From NCBI GenBank assembly GCA_934343805.1, contig CAKRIN010000039.1:1-13044 (forward strand): 13,044 bases of DNA, in the 5' to 3' direction. The notes beneath the pieces are model-generated. The model searched no databases. It was not told the origin of the DNA and saw only the letters and a list, made by a program, of their open reading frames with translations. The translations under genes and the position numbers were made by a program. Source of the DNA: an uncultured Lachnospira sp. GTDB taxonomy: Bacteria > Bacillota > Clostridia > Lachnospirales > Lachnospiraceae. Positions 7,796 to 13,044 of this stretch are shown in pieces (position 1 is the stretch's first letter; the number at the start of each line of letters is the position of its first letter).

Positions 7796-8617
7796 ATGGT
7801 AGAAACACAAGAAGAGAGAAAGAGACGACATCATCAGGAGGATTTACAACGACTGCGGGGATTCCGGCCTATTGATGATACATTCATGAGATGCCTTTTC
7901 AGAAATGATCTTCCTTTAGTCGAACTGGTATTACGTATTATCACGGGTAAGAATGATTTAAAGCTTATTTCTTGTGATACTCAGGCTGACTTGAAACGTG
8001 TTACAGGCGCAAAGTCAGTTTTGCTTGATGCATATGGAACAGATGCAGATGGGAAAAAGTATGATATAGAGGTACAAAGAACGGATATAGGTGCGGATCC
8101 TCATCGTGCTCGTTACCACTCAAGTATGATGGATGTAGAAAATCTTGATGCGGGTGACGACTTTAGTAAACTTCCTGATACATATGTGATTTTTATCACT
8201 GAAAATGATTATTACGGAGAGAATCAGTCGATATATTCTATTCAGAACATAATCACCACTATAGGACAGCCGTTTAATGATGGAACTCACATCCTGTATG
8301 TGAATGGTAATTATCGTGGAGATTCAGACATTGGCAGACTGATGCATGATTTTAATTGTACAGAAGCTGATCATATGTCATTTCCACTTTTGGCAGAGAA
8401 AACAAGGTATCTTAAAGAAAATCCGAAAGGAGTGAGCGAAGTGTGTAAGCAGATGGAAGACTTAAGAAACGAAAGCCTTTTTGAGGGGAAAATTCTTACA
8501 CTGATTGACTTGGTTGAGGATGGTTCTCTGACTATTGAAAAAGCAGCAGCGAAGATGAATATGACAGTAAATGAGTTCAGAGAATTCATGAACAAGGCAC
8601 CTTTACCATTGATATAG
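7796..8617 (+). CDS. Rpn-family PD-(D/E)XK nuclease ('transposase')
   Basis: This 273-aa protein belongs to the Rpn / PD-(D/E)XK nuclease family transposase group. Typical features are PIDDTFMRCLFR near residue 25, then VLLDAYGTDADGKKYDIEVQ with catalytic D78 and E92-x-Q94. RARYHSSMMD, SKLPDTYVIFITE, and a C-terminal region with MSFPLLAEKTRYLKENPKG follow. E. coli Rpn proteins promote RecA-independent recombination and have DNA endonuclease activity; many relatives are simply multicopy genes of unknown role. The ATG at 7796 is chosen because AAGGAGGTG (7781-7789) gives an eight-base spacing; the earlier GTG (7787) and ATG (7790) overlap or abut the site. The last 40 residues (LIDLVEDGSLTIEKAAAKMN) resemble a short helix-turn-helix. 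The gene looks intact. Confidence 0.87.
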   Translation: MVETQEERKRRHHQEDLQRLRGFRPIDDTFMRCLFRNDLPLVELVLRIITGKNDLKLISCDTQADLKRVTGAKSVLLDAYGTDADGKKYDIEVQRTDIGADPHRARYHSSMMDVENLDAGDDFSKLPDTYVIFITENDYYGENQSIYSIQNIITTIGQPFNDGTHILYVNGNYRGDSDIGRLMHDFNCTEADHMSFPLLAEKTRYLKENPKGVSEVCKQMEDLRNESLFEGKILTLIDLVEDGSLTIEKAAAKMNMTVNEFREFMNKAPLPLI

Positions 8618-8920
8618 AAGGTCATGAGGCTAGGGGATCAGGCCTCGGCAAATTAGAGGGCGCATAAGACTTTTACTATTCTTCTGCCGCGCGAGACTGT
8701 TTTTCTTACATTTCCGAGAGCAGCTCTCTGCGGCGGATATATAGTGATGAACATATAGATTAAGACGCAAATAATATATTTGGAGAAGTAGAATCAGCTC
8801 ATATTAAAGAATCTCCATTGAATCCGTCCGATGGATGGTTCATGCTCTGATATTCATAAATTGAGTTTTCTGTTTATCTTCCCCGCCCCTGTAATGAACT
8901 CTGATTGAAGGAGGTCATCG
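8618..8920. other. Gene-free stretch with hairpins, upstream of transposase remnant
   Basis: No credible reading frame is present. One strong palindrome, GAGAG-cag-CTCTC (8716-8728), is enclosed by GCCGC (8686-8690) and GCGGC (8730-8734). Just after the Rpn stop there is a weak GAGGC...GCCTC pair. The palindromes are reminiscent of REP/IS200-type ends, which would fit the Y1-transposase fragment that follows, but no transposon boundary can be defined. A good ribosome site, AAGGAGG (8908-8914), closes the stretch. Confidence 0.45.
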
Positions 8921-9090
8921 ATGCCATAGCTAGACAATGTAGAGAGTGGTTTCCCGGTGCAACGTATCATCTAATGGCACGTGTAATCCGTCGAATGGAA
9001 ATTTTTGAAGACGAATTCGATTTTCAGGTGTTTCTGAAGGACATTGGGGCCAGGCCTCATAAAGACAAAGGTATCACGATAGTAAATTAG
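8921..9090 (+). pseudogene. N-terminal fragment of a REP-associated (Y1) transposase
   Basis: The frame RQCREWFPGATYHLMARVIR, followed by RMEIFEDEFDFQVFLKD, matches the first 45 or so residues of REP-associated tyrosine transposases of the IS200-like Y1 superfamily. These normally run to about 200-300 residues and have a His-x-His and a catalytic Tyr further on. Neither motif is reached: similarity stops near 9045 and the frame closes at TAG 9088-9090. The natural start is also broken. The ATG at 8921, six bases after AAGGAGG, is followed by five extra bases (CCATA), so it reads Met-Pro-stop before the coding frame resumes. It is a dead relic and probably marks an old insertion between the Rpn gene and the membrane-protein unit. 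Confidence 0.72.
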
Positions 9091-9129
9091 TAAATTAGTA
9101 ATTTAGTGCGCTCAGGTAACACTGAGCGC
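9083..9129. repeat. 8-bp tandem repeat (x3) followed by an 8-bp hairpin
   Basis: TAAATTAG, TAAATTAG and TAATTTAG follow one another at 9083-9106. They are immediately followed by GCGCTCAG (9108-9115), a six-base loop, and CTGAGCGC (9122-9129), which is a perfect stem. There is no U-run after it, so a terminator is unlikely. Its position next to the Y1-transposase relic suggests a REP-like or element-end structure. Confidence 0.55.
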
Positions 9130-9183
9130 TTACGATCTGTGATATACTGAGGTCACAGGAGATTGTGGATCTTGTTGATCTGA

Positions 9184-9250
9184 TAATCACATATCTCTCC
9201 GTGGTGAGCAGCAGGCAACGATCTTAGGATCAGCTGAGAGCTGAAATTGT
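9184..9250. repeat. Leader-like repeat, copy 2, upstream of the membrane-protein unit
   Basis: This is the second copy of the element at 6617-6683: TAATCACA at 9184-9191, core at 9200-9226 with two substitutions, then TGAGA and TGAA matches. Directly after the core is a 6-bp inverted repeat TCAGCT-gag-AGCTGA (about 9230-9244) not found in copy 1. The element ends about 25 bases before the ATG at 9273. Confidence 0.6.
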
Positions 9251-9272
9251 AATAATAAAGTGAAGTGAAGGA

Positions 9273-9863
9273 ATGAGCAAATATAATGTGAAAGTTGACG
9301 GCAAAATATATCATGTGGAAGTAAATGATGCGGAGATAGACACAACAAATAATGAAGAATCGAGTGCTTCTATATGTTTTGATGCAATAAAAGCGGAATA
9401 TGATTATTGTGTAACACGTGCAGAGAAGCTAGAAAATAAGGTTTACATTTTATTGGCGGCTTGCGCATTTATATTTGTCCTATTGACAACACAAATTGAA
9501 AAAACAGGAAATGTGAATTTACCTCAAACGATAAGGGAATTGTGGGGCATAATAATTTATGTCATTTTACTTGTTATAGCTATTGTAAGTAATGTTATGA
9601 TGCTTCTTATTTTGGTCAATCTATTAAGAAGCATGAGATTCGGGCGGTTAGATGCTAAGATTTTATTAACTGGAGGTCTACCAGATGAAAAGAATACGAC
9701 AGCGGTAAGATTTATCGGAAGAATTTACATTCAAAATACAAATTATAATAATGCAATTTTGGAAAAGAAGTATACATCATTTAACAATTGCATTGGATTA
9801 TTTTCCGTGAGCATGGTGGTGTTAATTTCTCTTGCAGTGGTTAGCATTTTTATAGGCGTATAA
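9273..9863 (+). CDS. Three-helix membrane protein of unknown function
   Basis: I do not recognise this 196-aa protein. It has a soluble N-terminus (residues 1-55) opening with an extended YNVKVDGKIYHVEV segment. A charged helix follows (AEYDYCVTRAEKLENKVYIL) and leads into the first hydrophobic segment, 57-73. Two more hydrophobic segments lie at about 91-118 and 173-195, with a soluble loop of about 50 residues between the last two. The pattern of a helix with 'RAEKLENK' running straight into a membrane helix recalls small membrane effectors of bacterial defence systems (SLATT- or PycTM-like), but I see no diagnostic motif. The start ATG has only GAAGGA directly against it, so initiation may be weak or the start may differ. 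It is followed 19 bases later by a small acidic protein, probably in one transcript. Confidence 0.75.
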   Translation: MSKYNVKVDGKIYHVEVNDAEIDTTNNEESSASICFDAIKAEYDYCVTRAEKLENKVYILLAACAFIFVLLTTQIEKTGNVNLPQTIRELWGIIIYVILLVIAIVSNVMMLLILVNLLRSMRFGRLDAKILLTGGLPDEKNTTAVRFIGRIYIQNTNYNNAILEKKYTSFNNCIGLFSVSMVVLISLAVVSIFIGV

Positions 9864-9882
9864 AAGAAAGAAGGAAGAAACA

Positions 9883-10074
9883 ATGTCAGATAAAGAAGAT
9901 ATTAGAAAAACACTTGAGGCGTGCAGAAAAAGTGGACCGATGGATGAAAGTATGGTTCTTGGGACAGCGGAGCTAAGTACAAAAAGAGACGATGAATATT
10001 ATGCAGACGCTATACAAGGCACGAAACATCTTCAATTCTCTCAGGATGAAGAGGACTGTAAAGATAAGAAATAA
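9883..10074 (+). CDS. Small acidic hypothetical protein
   Basis: This 63-residue protein is rich in Asp, Glu and Lys with no hydrophobic segment: MSDKEDIRKTLEACRKSG, then TAELSTKRDDEYYADAIQGT and a charged tail. No family is recognised. AAGGA seven bases before the ATG is a good ribosome site, and the gap to the membrane-protein gene is only 19 bases, so co-translation is likely. Possible roles are a partner, regulator or antidote of the membrane protein, which is inference from the pairing alone. It is followed by the truncated wecB, where base composition changes. Confidence 0.62.
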   Translation: MSDKEDIRKTLEACRKSGPMDESMVLGTAELSTKRDDEYYADAIQGTKHLQFSQDEEDCKDKK

Positions 10075-10111
10075 GTGGGACCAAGCTTCATAATATGAAT
10101 ATAGAGATGAT

Positions 10112-11071
10112 GTTTTTTCGGATTATAATCTGAACATCATGAAGGATAAGCAGACGCTGTTTGATGTTACGACGAATATTCTGAATAAGATTAAAGGCGT
10201 GCTCGAGGAGGTTCAGCCAGATGTAGTGCTGGTTCACGGTGATACATCAACTACATTTGTGACAGCATTGGCCTGCTTCTATATGCAGATTCCGGTAGGA
10301 CATGTGGAGGCTGGTTTAAGAACCTACGATTTCTTCTCGCCGTATCCGGAGGAGTTTAACCGTCAGGCGGTTTCCATCATCAGTCAGTATAACTTCGCGC
10401 CGACGGAGCTCAGCAAGGCGAATCTGCTGAAGGAGGGGAAGGATCCGGAGAAGATCTGGGTGACTGAAAATACGGCGATCGATGCGCTGAAGACGACGGT
10501 GCGAGAGTCGTATACGGATGAGAATATCGAGTGGGCGCAGGGGAAGCGTCTGATTACGATTACCGCACATAGAAGAGAGAACATCGGTGAGCCGATGCAT
10601 AACATGTTCAGAGCCATCAAGAGAGTGCTCGATGAGCATGATGATGTGCGCGCGATTTATCCGATTCATATGAATCCAGTGGTACGGCAGGCAGCACATG
10701 AAGTCTTCGGTGATGATGATCGGATCCGAATCATTGAACCACTGGATGTGCTGGACTTCCATAACTACATGCATCATAGCTACCTGATCCTCACGGATTC
10801 CGGCGGAATCCAGGAGGAGGCACCGTCACTCGGCAAGCCGGTACTGGTGATGCGTGATACCACCGAGCGTCCGGAGGGCATCAAGGCGGGAACGCTGAAG
10901 CTGGTCGGAATCTCGGAGGAGGTAATCTATAACGAGTTTGCGAAGCTCCTCGATAACCAGGAAGAGTACGAGAAGATGTCGCACGCAGCGAACCCGTATG
11001 GTGACGGACACGCATGCGAAAGAATCGCGGATATACTCGAATACGGAGAGGTGAAGGCGAGTAAAGAATAA
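10112..11071 (+). pseudogene. wecB: 5'-truncated wecB-type UDP-GlcNAc 2-epimerase (copy 2)
   Basis: This would interconvert UDP-GlcNAc and UDP-ManNAc for surface polysaccharide synthesis. Similarity begins at VFSDYNLNIM (10112), and an ATG at 10139 allows a 310-aa product. Relative to E. coli WecB about 60 residues are missing, including the GTRPE nucleotide-fold start. The catalytic set is retained: Asp in HGDTST, Glu in GHVEAGLRT, Glu in PYPEEFNR, His in TAHRREN, plus the C-terminal TDSGGIQEEA block. No ribosome binding site precedes the ATG at 10139. Loss of the first beta-alpha units of the N-terminal Rossmann domain should abolish function, so I call it a pseudogene despite the long clean frame. 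Its 3' part is a near-copy of 6203-6593, and a nucleotidyltransferase tail follows. Confidence 0.85.
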
Positions 11072-11076
11072 AGAGG

Positions 11077-11304
11077 ATGGAGGCCGGTGCCCGCAGGAGA
11101 GAGCGGGCACCGAGGGTGCCGAAGGGACATCTCTCTGTGCCGCCGTTTTATTTCTATCGCCGGGAGGACGTGAAGCGGATTCCGGAAGCATTGGCCGCGG
11201 GATGCGGCGCGGACGCTCCGGGAAGCTTCGCGGCGTGGCTGAGCCGGCAGGTGCCGATGCATGCGTTTGTGATGCCGGGGAAACGGTATGACGTCGGGGA
11301 ATAA
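11077..11304 (+). pseudogene. 3' fragment of a sugar nucleotidyltransferase (copy B)
   Basis: From 11116 the frame reads VPKGHLSVPPFYFYRREDVK, then PEALAAGCGADAPGSFAAWL, then PMHAFVMPGKRYDVGE and a TAA. This is the end of an NDP-sugar nucleotidyltransferase of the RmlA/GalU-like kind, in which YFYRREDV, GCGTDAPGSFIAWL and KRYDVGD-like blocks are typical. The N-terminal nucleotide-binding core is absent. It stops short of the ESY end seen in the other two copies. The first 13 codons from the ATG at 11077 encode only the hairpin. It is clearly homologous at DNA level to copy C at 11990-12293. It is a non-functional relic in a GC-rich island. Confidence 0.75.
11086..11111. repeat. 9-bp GC-rich hairpin after wecB copy 2
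   Basis: GGTGCCCGC (11086-11094), an 8-base purine loop, and GCGGGCACC (11103-11111) form a perfect stem 14 bases after the wecB stop. It would be very stable in RNA, but no U-tract follows, so an intrinsic terminator is not supported. It lies exactly at the boundary where the wecB repeat ends and the nucleotidyltransferase tail begins. Confidence 0.6.
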
Positions 11305-11414
11305 TTCGGTGCAAATAGAGATCGAAGCATGTTAAAATATGAAAAATTATGATATTAAATCCAGTCCCTGTTAAAAGGAGTGATGGGGAAGTGCTTGTTT
11401 AAAGGAGATGAAGG

Positions 11415-11989
11415 ATGAAGGATATCACGCATGACCCATTTGAAGAGTATTTACGAAGCCGGGAACCGGGAGAAAGAGAGAAGGGATATGCCTGGCAAAC
11501 AGCAATAGGTCTGCAAAAAGCTGATGGACTCGAAACATCGGAGTATCTGAGGGAAACAGCATATCAACATATTGAAGGAAAAATATCGATAGATGAAGCT
11601 AAACATCTTATAGAGAGCTATTATAAGCAGCCTAGAAAAAAACTGATAGAAAACAGGACATTGAATCTGAAAAACAGGACATCGGGGGCGAAAAACAGGA
11701 CATTTGGGGCGAAAAACAGGACATTCAAGAGGATGCATATTGTACAAAAGAGCGATTTCCGTATGAGCTGATACTTGAAGAAAATAATATCAAAGGAAAG
11801 ACCGGGAAGAATATGTTGAACCTGTATAGGGCGTTTCAGTTAGAGCATATATTTAGCCGCCAGGATGTTATGGACGTTTTGAAGATAACCAGTTCTCCGG
11901 CATCTGTACTGATCAAGAAAATGAAAGTGTGTGGAATTATTGAACCTGTGAAGGGGATAGGAAAAGGAAGGTATCGCTTTAAGCCGTAG
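11415..11989 (+). pseudogene. Fic-family protein remnant: catalytic core deleted, one-base frameshift
   Basis: The first 78 codons (MKDITHDPFEEYLRSREPGE, then GYAWQTAIGLQKADGLETS and IEGKISIDEAK) match the VbhA-like N-terminus of clostridial Fic proteins, which AMPylate target proteins. The HPFxxGNGR catalytic motif and the rest of the Fic domain are absent. The sequence jumps to the C-terminal part: heptads of EKQDI, then a winged-helix-like domain with FSRQDVMDVLKITSSPAS and the ending GRYRFKP. The frame changes at the junction. As written, the N-terminal frame ends at TGA 11769-11771 (118 aa). One more A in the run at 11650-11653, matching the 5-A run of the next three repeats, would restore a 191-residue frame to TAG 11987-11989. 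The start ATG has AAAGGAG seven bases upstream. It is probably inactive for AMPylation; a truncated regulator is conceivable if the frameshift is an error. Confidence 0.75.
11649..11731. repeat. Four 20-21-bp tandem repeats encoding EKQDI heptads
   Basis: Units at 11649-11668, 11669-11689, 11690-11710 and 11711-11731 each begin GAAAA(A)CAGGACAT. The first has four A's and is 20 bases long; the other three have five and are 21. The 21-base period equals seven codons, giving EKQDIxx heptads in the original Fic frame and KNRTxxA in the shifted frame. Both the homopolymer and the repeats are prone to slippage. Confidence 0.85.
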
Positions 11990-12293
11990 TTCCTGCGGTT
12001 TGCGCCCGCGGACGGTCACGAACTGCAGGACGCGGATCCGATTACGTCGTATGGGGAGAGGTCGAAGGTGCAGAAGGGGCATCTCGCTATGCCTCCGTTA
12101 TATTTTTATCGCTGGGAGGACGTGAAGCGGATTTCGGAAGCATTGGCCGCGGGAAGCTGCGCGGACGCTCTAGGGAAGCTATGCGGCGTGGCTGAGCCGG
12201 CAGTCGCCGATGCACGCGTTCATGATGCTGGGGAAACGGTATGATGTCGGGGACGTGGAGAGCTACCGAGTGTATGTCGGGTGTTTGAGTAAG
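11990..12293 (+). pseudogene. 3' fragment of a sugar nucleotidyltransferase (copy C), frameshifted
   Basis: From about 12065 the frame KVQKGHLAMPPLYFYRWEDV followed by KRISEALAAG parallels copy B. An extra base near 12172, before GGGAAGCT, shifts the frame, and the tail (PMHAFMMLGKRYDVGDVESY) continues in another frame to about 12293. The first 60 or so bases (frame FLRFAPADGHELQDADPITS) are not found in copy B and I cannot assign them. Relative to copy A, one base is missing in the ACCGA(A)GTG stretch. It is a dead relic that starts immediately after the Fic remnant's last codon. Confidence 0.7.
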
Positions 12294-12400
12294 GCGGACT
12301 TATTTCGGAGAGTGAGAGGAGTATATAAGGAACTGTCACTCTATTTTGTAACCAAATCAGAAACAAAACAATGAAATAACAATAAATAGTTTCCAAATAG

Positions 12401-12430
12401 TTGATGCTTTGGACGGAGAGAGCGTATAAT
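12401..12430 (+). promoter_or_regulatory. Sigma-A-type promoter of the XRE/peptidase operon
   Basis: TTGATG (12401-12406) serves as -35 and a perfect TATAAT (12425-12430) as -10, with 18 bases between. The -10 lies 25 bases before the XRE start codon, leaving a short leader with the ribosome site AAGGAGG (12442-12448). Autoregulation by the XRE protein is likely, but no clear operator palindrome is visible. Confidence 0.72.
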
Positions 12431-12455
12431 ACAAGTACAAGAAGGAGGTGATTAT

Positions 12456-12833
12456 ATGCTGGATGTAAATATGATAATTGCAAATAACATTCAGGCTGAA
12501 CTGAAAAAAGAAAACAAAAAGCAAGTTGATCTGGCGGAAGGAATCGGAGTCTCCAGGCAGACAATGAGCAAAATCATGAATGGTGCTAGAGCAATCAACG
12601 CGATTGAACTTCATAAGATTTCTGAATATCTTCATGTGTCGATGGATTCTCTGATGAAGATGCCGGAAAAGCCGATGGACACAAGCGTAATTCATGCGTT
12701 TATGGGGCGCGTTAAAACAGAGGAAGCAAGAAAGGGAATCCAGCTTGCAGATGAACTGTCCGACATGATTCTGTTTCATACCAGGGTGTTCGAGAATGGC
12801 CAAAAGATGGAGCAGCCTTGGGAGGATAAGTGA
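12456..12833 (+). CDS. XRE-family helix-turn-helix regulator
   Basis: This is a 125-aa protein with an N-terminal Cro/CI-type DNA-binding domain at about residues 8-66. The helix-turn-helix runs through QVDLAEGIGVSRQTMSKIMNG (about 23-43). The C-terminal half is helical and charged, with no recognised domain. Start: ATG with AAGGAGG at a seven-base spacing. The stop overlaps the next gene's start as TGATG, so the two proteins are made together. XRE regulators paired with ImmA/IrrE peptidases are common in mobile elements and stress-response or toxin-antitoxin-like modules: the peptidase cleaves or relieves the regulator. DNA binding is a family inference; its targets probably include its own promoter at 12401-12430. 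Confidence 0.88.
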   Translation: MLDVNMIIANNIQAELKKENKKQVDLAEGIGVSRQTMSKIMNGARAINAIELHKISEYLHVSMDSLMKMPEKPMDTSVIHAFMGRVKTEEARKGIQLADELSDMILFHTRVFENGQKMEQPWEDK

Positions 12834-13044
12834 TGAGTACGGTTCTGGAAGATAGTCTCTTTGTAAGCCAAAACAGGAAATTTGATGAAATTCAATCTGT
12901 TGTCAGGCAGTTTTCGGCAGAGTATGTCGGTAATTCTATTATCAAGGACAATATTTTTGCTGTCATACAGAACTATGCCAGAAAGAAAGAAATCGCGCTG
13001 GAACTGCTTCGTTACCCGATCCATGATGATGAATTATGGGCATT
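12833..13044 (+). CDS. ImmA/IrrE-like metallopeptidase, N-terminal part (runs off the edge)
   Basis: An ATG at 12833 overlaps the XRE stop (TGATG), and the frame is open to the window end, giving 70 codons. The visible part contains a helical N-terminus and LELLRYPIHDDELWA, which in ImmA/IrrE (peptidase M78) relatives comes just before the core strand and the zinc-binding HExxH helix. The catalytic motif itself lies beyond the window, so the assignment rests on this segment plus pairing with the XRE gene. It should be a zinc-dependent protease acting on the neighbouring regulator if the rest is intact. Confidence 0.68.
   Translation, partial: MSTVLEDSLFVSQNRKFDEIQSVVRQFSAEYVGNSIIKDNIFAVIQNYARKKEIALELLRYPIHDDELWA

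Noticed and set aside
8371..8625. Minus-strand 84-codon frame over the end of the Rpn gene
   Set aside because: It is antisense to the C-terminus of an intact family member and has no ribosome site or domain.
9273..9330. Resemblance of the membrane protein's N-terminus to a biotin/lipoyl domain start
   Set aside because: Only a short beta-hairpin-like string matches; the lysine-bearing MKM-type motif is absent.
10316..11314. Several minus-strand frames of 78-162 codons
   Set aside because: They are antisense to wecB and the nucleotidyltransferase tail, whose + strand translation matches known families.
11383..11418. Eleven-codon leader peptide before the Fic remnant
   Set aside because: It has ATG and overlaps the next start, but the ribosome-site spacing is only two bases; chance is as likely.
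11649..11731. CRISPR-like regular repeats
   Set aside because: Units are 20-21 bases with no spacers and encode protein heptads of a Fic relative.
12309..12346. AGAGTG...CACTCT followed by ATTTTG as a terminator
   Set aside because: The stem is only 6 bp with a loop of more than 20 bases and the T-run is short; too weak to call.

Overview
The window looks like an accessory, defence-rich region of a Firmicutes (Clostridia) chromosome, probably of the Lachnospiraceae type. That reading rests on strong AAGGAGG-type ribosome binding sites, a D/ExQ-type Rpn nuclease, a Fic protein with a VbhA-like N-terminus, and an epimerase and CapF of clostridial type. It is inference from remembered family resemblance; no search was run. 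All genes I accept are on the + strand.

Layout. (1) 1-850: a phage-type BRO-N/antirepressor gene whose normal N-terminus is replaced. (2) 936-5584: a complete, tightly overlapping four-gene operon that I recognise as the QatABCD anti-phage system: KAP ATPase, QatB, QueC-like enzyme and TatD-like nuclease. All signature motifs are present. (3) 5575-6593: an abrupt change to GC-rich, decayed sugar-nucleotide genes. In order these are the 3' part of a capF-type gene with an in-frame TAG, the 3' tip of a sugar nucleotidyltransferase, and the 3' third of a wecB-type UDP-GlcNAc 2-epimerase. (4) 6732-8617: an Mrr-like restriction endonuclease and an Rpn/PD-(D/E)XK 'transposase' nuclease. (5) 8618-9272: debris with hairpins and a broken REP-associated (Y1) transposase. 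(6) 9273-10074: a two-gene unit of a three-helix membrane protein and a 63-residue acidic protein, both unrecognised. (7) 10112-11304: a second, longer wecB lacking its first 60 or so residues, then a second nucleotidyltransferase tail. (8) 11415-11989: a Fic-family remnant that has lost its catalytic core and carries a one-base frameshift. (9) 11990-12293: a third nucleotidyltransferase tail. (10) 12401-13044: a promoter, an XRE regulator and the start of an ImmA/IrrE-type peptidase that runs off the edge.

The unifying pattern is that compact, AT-richer defence or stress cargo alternates with repeated GC-rich 3' ends of the same two polysaccharide genes (wecB twice, the nucleotidyltransferase three times). 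The repeated ends could be scars of, or substrates for, recombination that loads cargo beside a surface-polysaccharide locus. A separate repeat of about 65 bp (6617-6683 and 9184-9250) precedes both the Mrr gene and the membrane-protein unit. The intact genes most likely to act are qatABCD, the Mrr nuclease, the Rpn protein, the 9273-10074 pair and the XRE/ImmA pair.
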